Positions 52,235 to 61,783 of a stretch of DNA of 64,000 nt are shown here, piece after piece. Within the stretch, counting starts at the first letter, position 1. Each line of letters opens with the position of its first letter. A program made the translations under genes and the position numbers. The notes beneath the pieces were generated by a model. The model was not told where the DNA came from and did no database searches. It saw only the letters and a list, made by a program, of their open reading frames with translations. The stretch is from DTU019 sp050949825. GTDB lineage: Bacteria > Bacillota > Syntrophomonadia > Syntrophomonadales > Syntrophomonadaceae. The DNA lies in assembly GCA_050949825.1 (NCBI GenBank), contig JBMNGL010000013.1:248001-312000 (forward strand), written 5' to 3'.

Positions 52235-53476
52235 TTGCTGCATACCATGGAAGCCGTACGTAGAGCAGAACAGCTGGTTGCTGCACAGTTTGAAATTTTT
52301 GAAGAAAATGCCTATATAAATGGGATCAGGATTCTACAAGCCTTTCAAGAGGCCCGGGTGCGGGAGCATCATTTTTATGGCTCTACCGGGTACGGCTATG
52401 GTGATATGGGGCGGGCAGCCCTGGAAATGATTTATGCGCAGGCTTTTCAGGCTGAAGAGGCTTTGGTGCGGCCACAGATCGTTTCCGGCACACATGCCAT
52501 TTCGGCCTGTCTTTTTGCGCTATTGCAGCCGGGGGACAAAATGCTCAGCATCACCGGGCGGCCTTATGATACCCTGGCTAGTATTATTGACGGAGGACCT
52601 GAACGGCAGGGTACTTTGATGAAAAAAGGCATTCAATACCGGGAGGTACCGCTCGGTCATGATAGAAGACCGGATACTGCAGCCATTGCACAGGCGGTAG
52701 ATGAACATACCAGGATGGTCCTCATTCAGCGTTCCCGGGGTTACAGTATGCGCCCGGCGGTTTCTATCGCCAGTATTAAACATCTGGTTGAGGTAGTGAA
52801 AGAACAAAGCCCCAATTGTATAGTTATGGTGGACAACTGCTATGGAGAGTTTGTGGAAACGAATGAACCTTGCCGGGTGGGTGCTGATCTGGTGGCAGGT
52901 TCTTTAATAAAGAATCCCGGCGGGGGATTGGCGCCAGGCGGAGGATATATTGCGGGCCGGGCCGACTTGATTGCGGCCATATCCTATTATTTGACAGCGC
53001 CAGGCTTGGGCAAGGAAATGGGATCCAGTCTGGTTGATAAGCGCTGGTTCTTTCAGGGGCTGTTTATGGCGCCGCATACAGTATTGCAGGCCTTAAAAGG
53101 GGCGGTTTTACTATCCGCTCTGTTTGCACGGGCGGGTTATCGGGTGGATCCTGAATGGAATGAACCCCGTGCCGACATAATCCAATCAGTATGCTTTGAT
53201 AAAATCATGGACCTGCGGCAGTTTTGCCAGGTGGTACAAAGCTGCTCCCCGATTGACAGTGATGTTAAGCTTGAGTTTTCTGATCTGCCCGGCTATGATG
53301 TTCCGGTGGTGATGGCAGCCGGCACCTTTGTACAGGGGGCTTCAATTGAACTGTCCTGTGATGCTCCTGCCAGAGAACCATATTGCGCGTATCTTCAGGG
53401 TGGTCTGACTTATGAACACTGCCGCTATGCAGCTGCGCAACTGTTGCACCATATTAAGATCGCCGGGCAAGAGTAA
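52235..53476 (+). CDS. ynbB: YnbB-type PLP protein (methionine gamma-lyase family)
   Basis: A 413-residue fold-type I PLP enzyme of PF06838 (aluminium-resistance/YnbB family). It has the N-terminal STGYGYGDMGR, the aldehyde-site wording GTHAISACLFALLQPGD, PLP-binding MVDNCYGEF and the Lys in GSLIKNPGGG, followed by the typical GGYIAGR. Despite the name, the reaction is not established. TTG 52235 or ATG 52247 may be the start; GAGG precedes both. In Bacillus ynbB stands just before glnRA; here a DUF456 gene and repeats lie between, and no glnR is seen. Confidence 0.88.
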   Translation: MLHTMEAVRRAEQLVAAQFEIFEENAYINGIRILQAFQEARVREHHFYGSTGYGYGDMGRAALEMIYAQAFQAEEALVRPQIVSGTHAISACLFALLQPGDKMLSITGRPYDTLASIIDGGPERQGTLMKKGIQYREVPLGHDRRPDTAAIAQAVDEHTRMVLIQRSRGYSMRPAVSIASIKHLVEVVKEQSPNCIVMVDNCYGEFVETNEPCRVGADLVAGSLIKNPGGGLAPGGGYIAGRADLIAAISYYLTAPGLGKEMGSSLVDKRWFFQGLFMAPHTVLQALKGAVLLSALFARAGYRVDPEWNEPRADIIQSVCFDKIMDLRQFCQVVQSCSPIDSDVKLEFSDLPGYDVPVVMAAGTFVQGASIELSCDAPAREPYCAYLQGGLTYEHCRYAAAQLLHHIKIAGQE

Positions 53477-53538
53477 AATGATAGAGACATCACATTATAA
53501 TGGCCATATGGGTCCAAATAACGAGGAGGCGATTTACC

Positions 53539-54021
53539 ATGTCTGAAACTCTGGTGCTGGTGCTGGCAGTCTTGCTGGTATTGGTTGGACTATTGGGAGT
53601 AATGGTTCCGCTCATACCAGGCATCCCCATGATCCTCGCCGTCATCGTTTTTTATGGCTGGTATGAGGGTTTTCAGCTTATTACCGTACCATATATTGCT
53701 ATGATGGGTGGGATTACACTTCTGTCCATCCTGGTTGATTATCTGTCCACTACGCTGGGAGCCAAATATTCAGGTTCTAGCCGGGCCGGGGTATGGGGGG
53801 CTTTTATCGGAACTTTTGTGGGCATCTTTTTGTTCCCTCCTTTAGGGCTTTTGATTGGACCCTGGGTGGGAGCCATGCTGGGGGAGTATCTTACCGTCAA
53901 TGATGTCAATAAGGCAGTCAAGGCTGGTTTTGGTACGGTAGTGGGATTGTTCTCGGGGCTGTTTTTTAATCTTTTACTGGGAATAATCATGGTAGTTACC
54001 TTCCTTATGCGGGTATTATAA
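53539..54021 (+). CDS. DUF456 membrane protein
   Basis: A 160-residue protein with four or five hydrophobic helices and Gly-rich turns (VPLIPGIPMI, LSTTLGAKYSGSSRAG, FPPLGLLIGPWVGAMLGE), the usual DUF456 pattern. Function unknown. ATG 53539 follows GAGGAGG; the start 39 bases upstream is not supported. It lies 62 bases after ynbB, likely with its own ribosome site in the same transcript. Confidence 0.85.
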   Translation: MSETLVLVLAVLLVLVGLLGVMVPLIPGIPMILAVIVFYGWYEGFQLITVPYIAMMGGITLLSILVDYLSTTLGAKYSGSSRAGVWGAFIGTFVGIFLFPPLGLLIGPWVGAMLGEYLTVNDVNKAVKAGFGTVVGLFSGLFFNLLLGIIMVVTFLMRVL

Positions 54022-54090
54022 ATTTACGGTTGATTCGTCTGTTAAAAGTAATAATTCTTCGCTTCGAATGAATAAATATTCGTGGTGTGT

Positions 54091-54180
54091 TGTCATCCTG
54101 AGCGGAGCTTCTGCTGTCATCCTGAGCGGAGCTTCTGCTGTCATCCTGAGCGGAGCTTCTGCTGTCATCCTGAGCGGAGC
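54091..54180. repeat. Tandem array of 24-bp left arms of the REP-like palindrome
   Basis: The unit TGTCATCCTGAGCGGAGCTT plus CTGC occurs three times in full (54091, 54115, 54139). The fourth (54163) goes on into GAAGGATCTT, which is the complete palindrome. Units are almost identical. Confidence 0.9.
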
Positions 54181-54224
54181 GAAGGATCTTCACCGGGGAT
54201 GGTTCGCTACGCGAAAGATCCTTC

Positions 54225-54374
54225 GGGCGGCCCTCAGGGTGACAAAAACGGGCGGCCCTCAGGGTGACAAAAACAGGCGGCCCTCAGGGTGACAAAAACG
54301 GGCGGCCCTCAGGGTGACAAAAACGGTCGGCCCTCAGGATGACAAAAACGGGCGGCCCTCAGGGTGACAAAAAT
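54225..54374. repeat. Tandem array of 25-bp right arms of the REP-like palindrome
   Basis: Six copies of a 25-bp unit (GGGCGGCCCTCAGGGTGACA plus AAAAC) with single-base changes, and a truncated seventh. They follow the right arm of the palindrome at 54163-54240. The units contain the complement of the left-arm core (CATCCTGAG). It is not a CRISPR array, since there are no spacers. Confidence 0.9.
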
Positions 54375-54476
54375 GGGCGGCTTTTCGACAACATAATGTG
54401 AGGTTTTCGTAGAGGAGCCACGGTTTAATTGTGATGTGATATGCTATGGATTTAATAAACAAACAGGAGGCAAATT

Positions 54477-55805
54477 ATGGATAAAGGCACTATTATGCAG
54501 ATTGTGGCTGAGCAAAATGTCAGGTTTATACGCCTGCAATTTACTGATATCCTGGGGGTTATGAAGAGCATTTCCATCACCGCAGACCAACTGGAAAAGG
54601 CCTTAAATGGGGAATTGATGTTTGACGGTTCTTCGATTGAGGGCTTTGTGCGTATTGAAGAATCCGATATGTATTTGAAACCGGATTTGGATACCTTTTT
54701 GGTCTTGCCCTGGACCATTCCGAATTCGCCTTCTAAAACTGCGCGCCTGATCTGCGATATCTACGATTCCGATAATAAACCTTTTGAAGGTTCGCCGCGC
54801 TATGCTTTGAAGAAGGTGCTTAACGAGGCTGCCGAAATGGGTTATACCATGAAGGTGGGGCCTGAACCCGAATTCTTTATGTTCCAGTTGGACGAGCATG
54901 GGGCTCCCACCCTGCGCACCAATGACAAAGCCGGTTATTTTGACCTGCCCCCGGTGGACAAGGGTGAAAACGCCCGCCGGGATATGGTGGAGACCCTGCA
55001 GAGCATCGGCTTTGAGATTGAAGCCTCGCACCATGAAGTGGCACCAGGGCAGCATGAAATTGATTTTAAATACCAGGACGCCTTAAAGACTGCTGATAAT
55101 ATAGTTACTTTCCGCATCGTGGTGCGCACGGTAGCTCAAAAGCACGGTCTGCATGCCACTTTTATGCCCAAGCCGCTGTATGGCCTGGCCGGTTCAGGAA
55201 TGCACCTGCACATTTCACTGTTTAAAGGGGAGGAGAACGCCTTCTATGATGCTGATGACCCGACCGGGTTGAGTGATAGCGGACGTTTTTTTATCGCCGG
55301 GGTGATGCGGCATGTGCGGGCTATCACTGCCATTACCAATCCCACCGTCAATTCCTATAAAAGGCTGGTGCCCGGCTATGAGGCCCCGGTTTATATCGCC
55401 TGGTCATATCGCAACCGCAGTCCGTTAATCCGCATTCCCGCTCGTCGGGGGATTGGCACCCGTATCGAAGTGCGCAGTCCTGACCCCACCTGCAATCCCT
55501 ACCTGGGCCTGGCGGTGATATTGAAAGCCGGCCTGGAGGGCATTAAAAACAGAGAGCAGCCTCTGCCGCCGGTGGATAAGAATATTTATGAAATGAACCT
55601 GGCGGATCGCAAACTGAATAATATAGAGTCATTGCCGGAAAACCTCTACGAAGCGGTTGCAGAGTTAAACCGGGATGAAGTCATTCAGCAGGCCCTGGGG
55701 AACCATATTCATTCACGCTTCTGCTACGCCAAGATAAAGGAATGGGAGACTTATAGTTCACGGGTGTATGATTGGGAAATCGAGGAATACCTGGAGAAGT
55801 TTTAA
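54477..55805 (+). CDS. glnA: Glutamine synthetase type I
   Basis: A 442-residue type I-alpha enzyme that makes glutamine from glutamate, ammonia and ATP in a dodecamer. It has DGSSIEGF, the glutamate and metal site AGSGMHLHISL, and NPTVNSYKRLVPGYEAP. The length lacks the insertion and adenylylation segment of type I-beta, so control should be by feedback. AGGAGG precedes ATG 54477. The Bacillus partner glnR is absent directly upstream; the repeat arrays fill that space. Confidence 0.96.
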   Translation: MDKGTIMQIVAEQNVRFIRLQFTDILGVMKSISITADQLEKALNGELMFDGSSIEGFVRIEESDMYLKPDLDTFLVLPWTIPNSPSKTARLICDIYDSDNKPFEGSPRYALKKVLNEAAEMGYTMKVGPEPEFFMFQLDEHGAPTLRTNDKAGYFDLPPVDKGENARRDMVETLQSIGFEIEASHHEVAPGQHEIDFKYQDALKTADNIVTFRIVVRTVAQKHGLHATFMPKPLYGLAGSGMHLHISLFKGEENAFYDADDPTGLSDSGRFFIAGVMRHVRAITAITNPTVNSYKRLVPGYEAPVYIAWSYRNRSPLIRIPARRGIGTRIEVRSPDPTCNPYLGLAVILKAGLEGIKNREQPLPPVDKNIYEMNLADRKLNNIESLPENLYEAVAELNRDEVIQQALGNHIHSRFCYAKIKEWETYSSRVYDWEIEEYLEKF

Positions 55806-55953
55806 GAAATTGAGCAGGAGAATGTAGTTGACGCAAGGGTGGGGAGATATCAGATACAGGTTCACGGCAGGGAACGTCGTCCTCAAGGTTGGGCCGGGTC
55901 TGACTTTGCCGGGTGGAACCTTGGGGACATTGTTTGTGCATGGACAGCGTGCC

Positions 55954-56460
55954 TTACTTTTTTTTGATATAGCCCCCGCTAAACTGCTTCGGTTCCATGA
56001 AGAGGATGAAGGCATCCTTGTCCTTTTCCATGATGTGTTGAGCCACCCTGTCAGCAGTGTTTCTGGTGACCACAATACTCAATACCAGTTTTTCACCATC
56101 CCGCCCAGAAGCCGCCCAACTGGTTACGGGGAAGCCTTCCTCCCTTAAATTGGTAACTATATGAGCTTTATGCCGGTCAATTATGGCTTGAATCCCCCTG
56201 TAACCCAAAGAGAGCTTTTCTTCAATCCAAGTGCCAATTAGAACACCGAGGGCAAAGCCGCCGCAAAACACCACCAGTTTGACGGGGTCGTTTAGACTAC
56301 CCACCACCAGTCCCAAAGCCACGGTGTAAACCATGATTTCAAAAAATCCGATAATCGCTGCCGGGTATTTACTGCCCCTGATGACCAGGATCATGCGAAT
56401 GGTTCCCAGCGACACATCAATAATGCGAGCGAATAAGATAAAAAGAAGTTCAAAAATCAT
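55954..56460 (-). CDS. UPF0316/DUF2179-type membrane protein (copy 2)
   Basis: A 168-residue protein with three N-terminal helices (FELLFILFARIIDVSLGT, IGFFEIMVYTVALGLVVG, LVVFCGGFALGVLIGTW) and a C-terminal DUF2179 domain (about residues 85-165). It matches the YebE/UPF0316 layout better than the copy at 2911. The function is unknown; DUF2179 domains are thought to bind a small ligand. ATG 56460 stands nine bases after AAAGGA; the one at 56466 is three bases from it. It is convergent with glnA. Confidence 0.85.
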   Translation of the reverse strand: MIFELLFILFARIIDVSLGTIRMILVIRGSKYPAAIIGFFEIMVYTVALGLVVGSLNDPVKLVVFCGGFALGVLIGTWIEEKLSLGYRGIQAIIDRHKAHIVTNLREEGFPVTSWAASGRDGEKLVLSIVVTRNTADRVAQHIMEKDKDAFILFMEPKQFSGGYIKKK

Positions 56461-56575
56461 AACCATGATTCCTTTCCCCAGCTACCCCTGGCACTTATCA
56501 CGCGGTATGCCATCAAACTCAAATGCTGATCTGGAAAGATAGCCTCTTGGAAGGGTACCAAATTAGATTTAGCCG

Positions 56576-57187
56576 TTACATGCGGCGCAGCAAACCGGCT
56601 ACCTTTCCCGCAATGTCGGCATGTGGCACAATAATCGGTTCCATGGCCTGGTTCTCAGGGCGCAGTTCCACATAACCATCGTGCTTAAACAGCCTTTTTA
56701 CGGTGGCCTCGTCTTCTAAGACCGCAACCACGATCTCTCCATTGTGGGCATCCGCCTGCTGGCGAACAATCAGGTAATCACCGTCAATAATACCAGCATC
56801 AATCATGCTGTCGCCTTTGACCTGCAAGATAAAATGATTGCCACTGCCGATCAATTCCAGGGGTACGGGAATAAATGCATCAATATTCTGTTCAGCCAGA
56901 ATAGGAACACCGGCTGCAACCTGCCCAATCAGTGGGAGAGAGACAATCTGTGTAGCGCTCTGTTCTTCCATAGAAGGCACCGGAATGATGGCCCGCGGTT
57001 TGGCGGCATCCTTGCGCAAATAGCCTTTTTCCTCCAGTTGGACCAGATGGGCATGCACCGTAGAACTGGATTTCAATCCTACCGCCTGGCCAATCTCACG
57101 GACAGAGGGAGGATAACCGGAGCTTTTTATCCGGGCCTTGATATAGTCCAAAATCTGTTCCTGACGGGGTGACAAATCCTCATACAC
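56576..57187 (-). CDS. lexA: SOS repressor LexA
   Basis: A 203-residue repressor. The winged helix has SVREIGQAVGLKSSSTVHAH, the self-cleavage site is Ala92-Gly93 in VAAGVP, and the catalytic pair is Ser127 (GDSM) and Lys164 (ATVKR). GGGAGGG precedes the ATG. An SOS box lies about 55 bases upstream, so it should repress itself. The position near glnA agrees with Bacillus gene order. Confidence 0.97.
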   Translation of the reverse strand: MYEDLSPRQEQILDYIKARIKSSGYPPSVREIGQAVGLKSSSTVHAHLVQLEEKGYLRKDAAKPRAIIPVPSMEEQSATQIVSLPLIGQVAAGVPILAEQNIDAFIPVPLELIGSGNHFILQVKGDSMIDAGIIDGDYLIVRQQADAHNGEIVVAVLEDEATVKRLFKHDGYVELRPENQAMEPIIVPHADIAGKVAGLLRRM

Positions 57188-57239
57188 TGGTAATCCCTCC
57201 CATCTTATCTGGCAACATTATATCATACCCGATCAGATA

Positions 57240-57253
57240 AAAACACTTGTTCG
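57240..57253 (-). promoter_or_regulatory. LexA (SOS) box
   Basis: CGAACAAGTGTTTT on the minus strand fits the Gram-positive consensus CGAAC-N4-GTTCG in the left half and first three bases of the right half. It lies upstream of lexA, as expected for autoregulation. Confidence 0.75.
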
Positions 57254-57440
57254 CATATTAATGCCAAAAATTAAAGCAGGCACCACCGACACGGTTCGAT
57301 GGCCTTCGGAATTGGTATGAAAATTGAGTAGTGAGAAGTAAGAGGTGAGGGCAATTATATACAAGGAACATTTTAACGTTCCAGCTCTGGTTTTATGTTG
57401 CCCATGCGAATAACAGTGGCCCGTTGCCCAGGTTTGCCAT

Positions 57441-57524
57441 TGTCATCCTAGCGAAGCGAAGGATCTTTCCCGGGGGGGTGTTCGCGGCCGAAAGATCCTT
57501 CGGGCGCTGCCCTCAGGATGACAA
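57441..57524. repeat. REP-like palindrome, single copy
   Basis: TTGTCATCCTAGCGAAGCGA and AGGATCTTTC face GAAAGATCCTTCGGGC and CTCAGGATGACAA. It is a complete palindrome without arm amplification, in the gap between lexA and the TtcA-like gene. Downstream (57583-57650) two imperfect direct repeats of CAAACTTGCGAATTATTGCT type stand about 37 bases apart. Confidence 0.8.
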
Positions 57525-57744
57525 TAAAAGAGGGCTTTCATAGCAATGACAATTGTGCTCAGAAGGTGAACGCCCAAAACCTGGGCATTCAAACTGACGA
57601 ATTACTACTTTCACAGGGGCATCAAACTTGCGAATTATTGCTTTTGTAAAGAGGAATTTTTCATGCCCGCAGTGGGCACGACCAACAATAAAAGTATCCC
57701 GGGGGTTACTTTCTTACCAATCAGAATTCGTAATAAGAGAAAAT

Positions 57745-58470
57745 CTATATGGACCAAAAAGAGTCCGGGGCGGCATTCTCCAGGCTGGCTAAAAACCGCC
57801 TTCTGGCCCCGGGGAATTGGTTTTCAATGATGTCCAAAACCTGCTTGACTTCATTGCGCTTGTTCTTGCTGCTGGCCGGACAGCGTGAAGCAACCAGCGG
57901 CAGCCTCAGGGAAGCAACACATTTTTCAATATCGGATTCAGACACATAAACCAGGGGGCGGATGAGGGTCACATCCATACGGTCCAAATAGGTGCGAGGT
58001 TTAAAGACATGAAAACGCCCTTCATATAGCATGGCAAGAAAAAAGGTATGTACAGCATCATCCATATGATGACCCAAAGCCACCTTGTTGCAATCCATAT
58101 CCCTGGCAATGCGGTTTAAGGCGCCACGGCGCAGATTGGCACAAAGCGCACAGGGGTTCTTCTCCTGTCGATTCTCAAACACCACTCTGCCAATGTGAGT
58201 GCTCTCCACCCGCAGAGTCAGCCCTAAGGATTCACAATAATCAGCAACCGGAGTAAAATCTTCCCCCCATCCCATGTCAAGCAACACCGGGCAAATCGAG
58301 AAATTAACCGGGCTGTAATCTTGCACCAGGGTGAGAAAGTACAACATAGCCATACTATCCTTGCCCCCGGAAATAGCCGCCGCAATGCGGTCGCCCTCCT
58401 CAATCAGGTTATATTTCAGGCTGGCGTCACGCACCTGTTTGAACATATGCTTTATCCGTCGCTGGCTCAT
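57745..58470 (-). CDS. TtcA-like tRNA thiolation ATPase (PP-loop)
   Basis: A 241-residue PP-loop ATPase. It has the ATP motif AISGGKDSM, the CALCANLRRGAL pair of Cys, GHHMDDAV and a third Cys in SRCPAS. In TtcA these Cys hold the Fe-S cluster that makes 2-thiocytidine at position 32 of tRNA. Firmicute members may have other tRNA targets. GAGGGTGATGAA lies ahead of the ATG. It is a single minus-strand gene. Confidence 0.86.
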   Translation of the reverse strand: MSQRRIKHMFKQVRDASLKYNLIEEGDRIAAAISGGKDSMAMLYFLTLVQDYSPVNFSICPVLLDMGWGEDFTPVADYCESLGLTLRVESTHIGRVVFENRQEKNPCALCANLRRGALNRIARDMDCNKVALGHHMDDAVHTFFLAMLYEGRFHVFKPRTYLDRMDVTLIRPLVYVSESDIEKCVASLRLPLVASRCPASSKNKRNEVKQVLDIIENQFPGARRRFLASLENAAPDSFWSI

Positions 58471-58680
58471 TTCATCACCCTCCTCGGGCGAACAAGGCGA
58501 CGAGGGGAGCGGTGCTTTGTTTATCCGCGCCCCTCACCAACCCGGGATGTAAACCAAGTACCTGTCATACGGTGTGATAATCGTTAAGTCGTTGCACCAA
58601 AGTCGAAGATGGCCATCAAGTTTCAGGCCTTGTATACCTGAGTCTCCCAATACCGCTAATTTTTTGCCATAGGCAATACA

Positions 58681-58742
58681 TGATTCCACGGTTTGAATGC
58701 ATAAATATTCGTCGCCAGACTTCTCATGGGCAACACCATCTG
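58681..58742. mobile_element. Left-end fragment of the foldback MITE (copy 3)
   Basis: TGATTCCAC is followed directly by GGTTTGAATGCATAAATATT and CGTCGCCAGACTTCTCATGG, then GCAACACCATCTGC. It matches the left part of copy 1, but lacks about 22 bases after the terminal repeat and the whole right half. Confidence 0.7.
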
Positions 58743-58767
58743 CCGTCTCCTTGTTCACCGGTCAGGG

Positions 58768-60057
58768 TTATACTGTGGCCGGGGTCTGCTTGTAGACCCG
58801 ATCCAATAAGACCACCGGGTGAAGGACTTCGGCATTCCAATGGCTGCGCCGGCAGCCAAAGCTGAGCTGCATGATGCAGCTGGGACAGCAGGTAGCCAGG
58901 ATTTCGGCCCCGGTCGAAACCGCATGCTCCATCTTTTTATCCAGGATCTGCATCGAAAGCTGGTGGTGGGTAACCGAGTAAGTCCCGGAACCGCCGCAGC
59001 AGCTCTGTGCATGGGGCATTTCCACCAGTTCCACTCCGGGGATGCGGCGCAGCAATTCCCGGGGCTGTTCTGTAATACCCTGCGCATTGACCAGGTGGCA
59101 GGGATCGTGATAGGTCACCCGCCAATGTTGATCAGTTTGCACATCAATCTTGATATCAAGAATATCAATCAAGAATACGGTCAGGTCTTTTACCCTGGCG
59201 GCGAATCGGGCCGCAGCCTGCTGAGAGGAGGTGCCCTGCAGGACAAAATCCAGGTTTTTGGCCGACAAAGTGGCCGAACAGGATCCGCAATCCGTAATTA
59301 TATAATCAAGATCAAGCTCTTCAAATAGCTTAATATTATGAATAGTCAGATTTCTGGCCACGTCCAGCTTGCCATTGGCAATATGAGGAAGGCCACAGCA
59401 TTTCAGCCCCCGGGGTATATAGACCTCACAGCCATTGCGGCTCAATACATTGACTGTGGCCTGAGCTATTTCCGGGTTGAGATAATCCGTCCCACAGCCC
59501 AGGAAGTACCCCACCCGGTAGCGGCTTTCACCCTGTGCGGGGGTGTATGCAGGCAGTATACTGCGGGCGGAGCGGGGCGGTATGTTCTCCAGCATTTTTT
59601 CAGCATCTTTCATATCTCCGGGGAGCAGCCTGGTAAAGCCGATATTGCGGGCCAGTTTTTGCAGCCCCAAACGCTGGGCCAGACTCATCAGTTTCATGGA
59701 GCGCTTCATTATATCCGGTCTGGTCCAGAACCGGCCAAAAAGATAATCCCGGGCCAGGTTGGGGTTGTTTTGGCTGATATAGGCTCGCGCAGCGGCGTTG
59801 AGTTCGTGAACATCAATACCGGAGGGACAATTGGCCGAGCAGGTCTCGCACATCAAGCACTGCCCCAGTTTCTTGTAGACTTCAGGGGTGGGCTTAACCT
59901 GCCCGTCCCGCAGCATTTGCACCATGAAAACATGTCCCCGCGGGGCTGCCGACTCAATTCCAGTTTGACCGAACACCGGGCATAATTCCCTGCATTTGCC
60001 GCAGCGCACACATTTCATAAGCTGTTCTCTTACCAGCGGCAATTGTTTAAATTCCAT
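58768..60057 (-). CDS. glcF: GlcF-type Fe-S oxidoreductase subunit
   Basis: A 429-residue protein with two N-terminal [4Fe-4S] motifs (CVRCGKCRELCP and CLMCETCSANCP) and two C-terminal CCG domains (LKCCGLPH, and HDPCHL with SCCGGSG, plus ATCCPSC). It takes electrons from the FAD subunit next door and passes them to an acceptor in the membrane or to ferredoxin/ETF. Either glycolate or D-lactate is oxidised; lactate is at least as likely in a fermenter. It begins 42 bases after glcD. Confidence 0.92.
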   Translation of the reverse strand: MEFKQLPLVREQLMKCVRCGKCRELCPVFGQTGIESAAPRGHVFMVQMLRDGQVKPTPEVYKKLGQCLMCETCSANCPSGIDVHELNAAARAYISQNNPNLARDYLFGRFWTRPDIMKRSMKLMSLAQRLGLQKLARNIGFTRLLPGDMKDAEKMLENIPPRSARSILPAYTPAQGESRYRVGYFLGCGTDYLNPEIAQATVNVLSRNGCEVYIPRGLKCCGLPHIANGKLDVARNLTIHNIKLFEELDLDYIITDCGSCSATLSAKNLDFVLQGTSSQQAAARFAARVKDLTVFLIDILDIKIDVQTDQHWRVTYHDPCHLVNAQGITEQPRELLRRIPGVELVEMPHAQSCCGGSGTYSVTHHQLSMQILDKKMEHAVSTGAEILATCCPSCIMQLSFGCRRSHWNAEVLHPVVLLDRVYKQTPATV

Positions 60058-60099
60058 ATCAATTCTTCCTCCAATATAGCCAGAGCAGGTATAAAACGC

Positions 60100-61500
60100 C
60101 TAGAAAAGCTTGCCGGGATTCATGATGCCTTTGGGATCAAAAGCAGCCTTGACCTTTTTCATATATTCTACGGCCAAACCGTGCTCTTTAACCGCATAAC
60201 TGCGGCGGGCCACGCCAACGCCATGTTCACCGGTAGTGGAGCCGTTCATCTCTATGGCCAGCAGATGGATCTCGTCTACCAGTTTTTGCACCCGCTCCAC
60301 TTCAGCGGGGTTTTCAGGATTAATAACCGGGGCGCAATGAACATTACCGTCTCCGATATGTCCGTAATTCACTACCTGTATGCCGTATTTTGCTCCTATG
60401 GCGCGGATAGCACGCAACACCTCGGCCACTTTGGAGATGGGCACGCTGATATCTTCTCCTGCAAAGATGCGGCTGCCGTCAGCCCTGACCCGGGCAGCAG
60501 CAGCAGCGGTGATGCTGCGGCCTTCCCAGAGTTCTGCCATGCGCTTTTTATCGGTGGACCATTCCACCTGCCGGGCCCTCCGGGAAGCCACGTCTCGAAT
60601 GACCTGTCCATCATACTCCACCCCCGGAGGGTTGCCGTCGACTTCAAACAGCAATATGGCTTCTGCATCCGGCAGCTTTATGTGTGGTTTAAAATCGTTG
60701 ACGGCTTTTATGGCAGAACCATCTAAAATCTCAATACCCGAAGGCAACACTCCCGCTTGATAAACATCCAGGACTGTAGCCGGAGCATCATCCAAATTAT
60801 CGAATACGGCCATGGCAATACCGCGGGATTTGGGGCGAGGGAAGCAGCGCAGGCGAATTTGGGTGACTATTCCCAGTACTCCTTCTGATCCGACCATTAA
60901 TTTGGTCAGATTTAAACCCGACACATTTTTTATACAGCGGGCTTGCTGCCCACCGGTCATGATTACATCGCCGGTGGGGGTAACTACCTCCAGGCCTAAC
61001 ACATAGGGTTCAGTAGTCCAGTATTTAACCGCACGCAGGCCAGAGGCATTGTTGGCAACCATGCCACCCACGGTGCACATCTTGCTGCTCCCCGGATCGG
61101 GGGGGAAAAACAGGTTAAACCTGGCCAGCTCATCATTGAGATCAGCGTGAATTATCCCCGGGCGCACCACTACCTGCATGTTGTTCACATCAATATCCAC
61201 AATCTCTCTCCAACGGGACAGATCAATTACAATCCCTCCCTCTGTGGCCACACATCCACCGGTTTCACCGGTGCCGGCGCCGCGGGGGATTATGTTTATG
61301 CTGTTGTCATAAGCCAGGCGCACCACCTTTTGCACTTCAACGGTAGAAGTGGGCAGAACCACCGCGGTGGGTGTGGCCGGCTGTAGTTTGGTAAGGAATG
61401 AACTATCGTAAGAGTAATACATCAAATCAAGCTCATTGGTCAAAACCTTTTCTTCACCAAGCATTTTAAGCAATTCTTTTTTAATTTCGGCGTTGTTCAT
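60100..61500 (-). CDS. glcD: GlcD-type FAD-linked 2-hydroxyacid dehydrogenase
   Basis: A 466-residue flavoprotein of the VAO/PCMH fold. The FAD site reads IIPRGAGTGETGG and GGMVANNASGLRAVKYW, the catalytic C-terminal part has NYGHIGDGNVH and TGEHGVGVARR, and it ends in DPKGIMNPGKLF. It oxidises D-lactate or glycolate. GGGGAGG precedes the ATG. With GlcF it forms a minus-strand operon. A larA-like remnant about 280 bases away hints at lactate. Confidence 0.93.
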   Translation of the reverse strand: MNNAEIKKELLKMLGEEKVLTNELDLMYYSYDSSFLTKLQPATPTAVVLPTSTVEVQKVVRLAYDNSINIIPRGAGTGETGGCVATEGGIVIDLSRWREIVDIDVNNMQVVVRPGIIHADLNDELARFNLFFPPDPGSSKMCTVGGMVANNASGLRAVKYWTTEPYVLGLEVVTPTGDVIMTGGQQARCIKNVSGLNLTKLMVGSEGVLGIVTQIRLRCFPRPKSRGIAMAVFDNLDDAPATVLDVYQAGVLPSGIEILDGSAIKAVNDFKPHIKLPDAEAILLFEVDGNPPGVEYDGQVIRDVASRRARQVEWSTDKKRMAELWEGRSITAAAAARVRADGSRIFAGEDISVPISKVAEVLRAIRAIGAKYGIQVVNYGHIGDGNVHCAPVINPENPAEVERVQKLVDEIHLLAIEMNGSTTGEHGVGVARRSYAVKEHGLAVEYMKKVKAAFDPKGIMNPGKLF

Positions 61501-61783
61501 ATATTCTCATCCTCCCCGTGCGGACTCACTTGTTGTCAAATTTCCTGCCTATTATAACACAAAGGCCCTCTTCCGGGTCACTTTTCGCCCTCTTTTCAGG
61601 CCAATCAGGCATGTATACAGGCGTCTTTAACCGGCCGTTATTTTCCGGCAATGCCAGGACAGCTCAGGGTATGCTTGCTTTTCCCAATATAGAAGCATAA
61701 ACTAATATTTATAAATATGGGCGCTGCGAACCATGAACACCACAACTCCCATATTACGGGGCTAGAGGGGTGGTGAGGAGGCC

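Noticed and set aside
54068..54374. CRISPR array or coding repeat
   Set aside because: Units of 24-25 bp follow each other without spacers, and they are arms of a REP-like palindrome; the short frames just translate the repeat.
55828..56148. 106-codon plus-strand frame after glnA
   Set aside because: TTG start, largely opposite the DUF2179 gene, which has clear helices and a good ribosome site.
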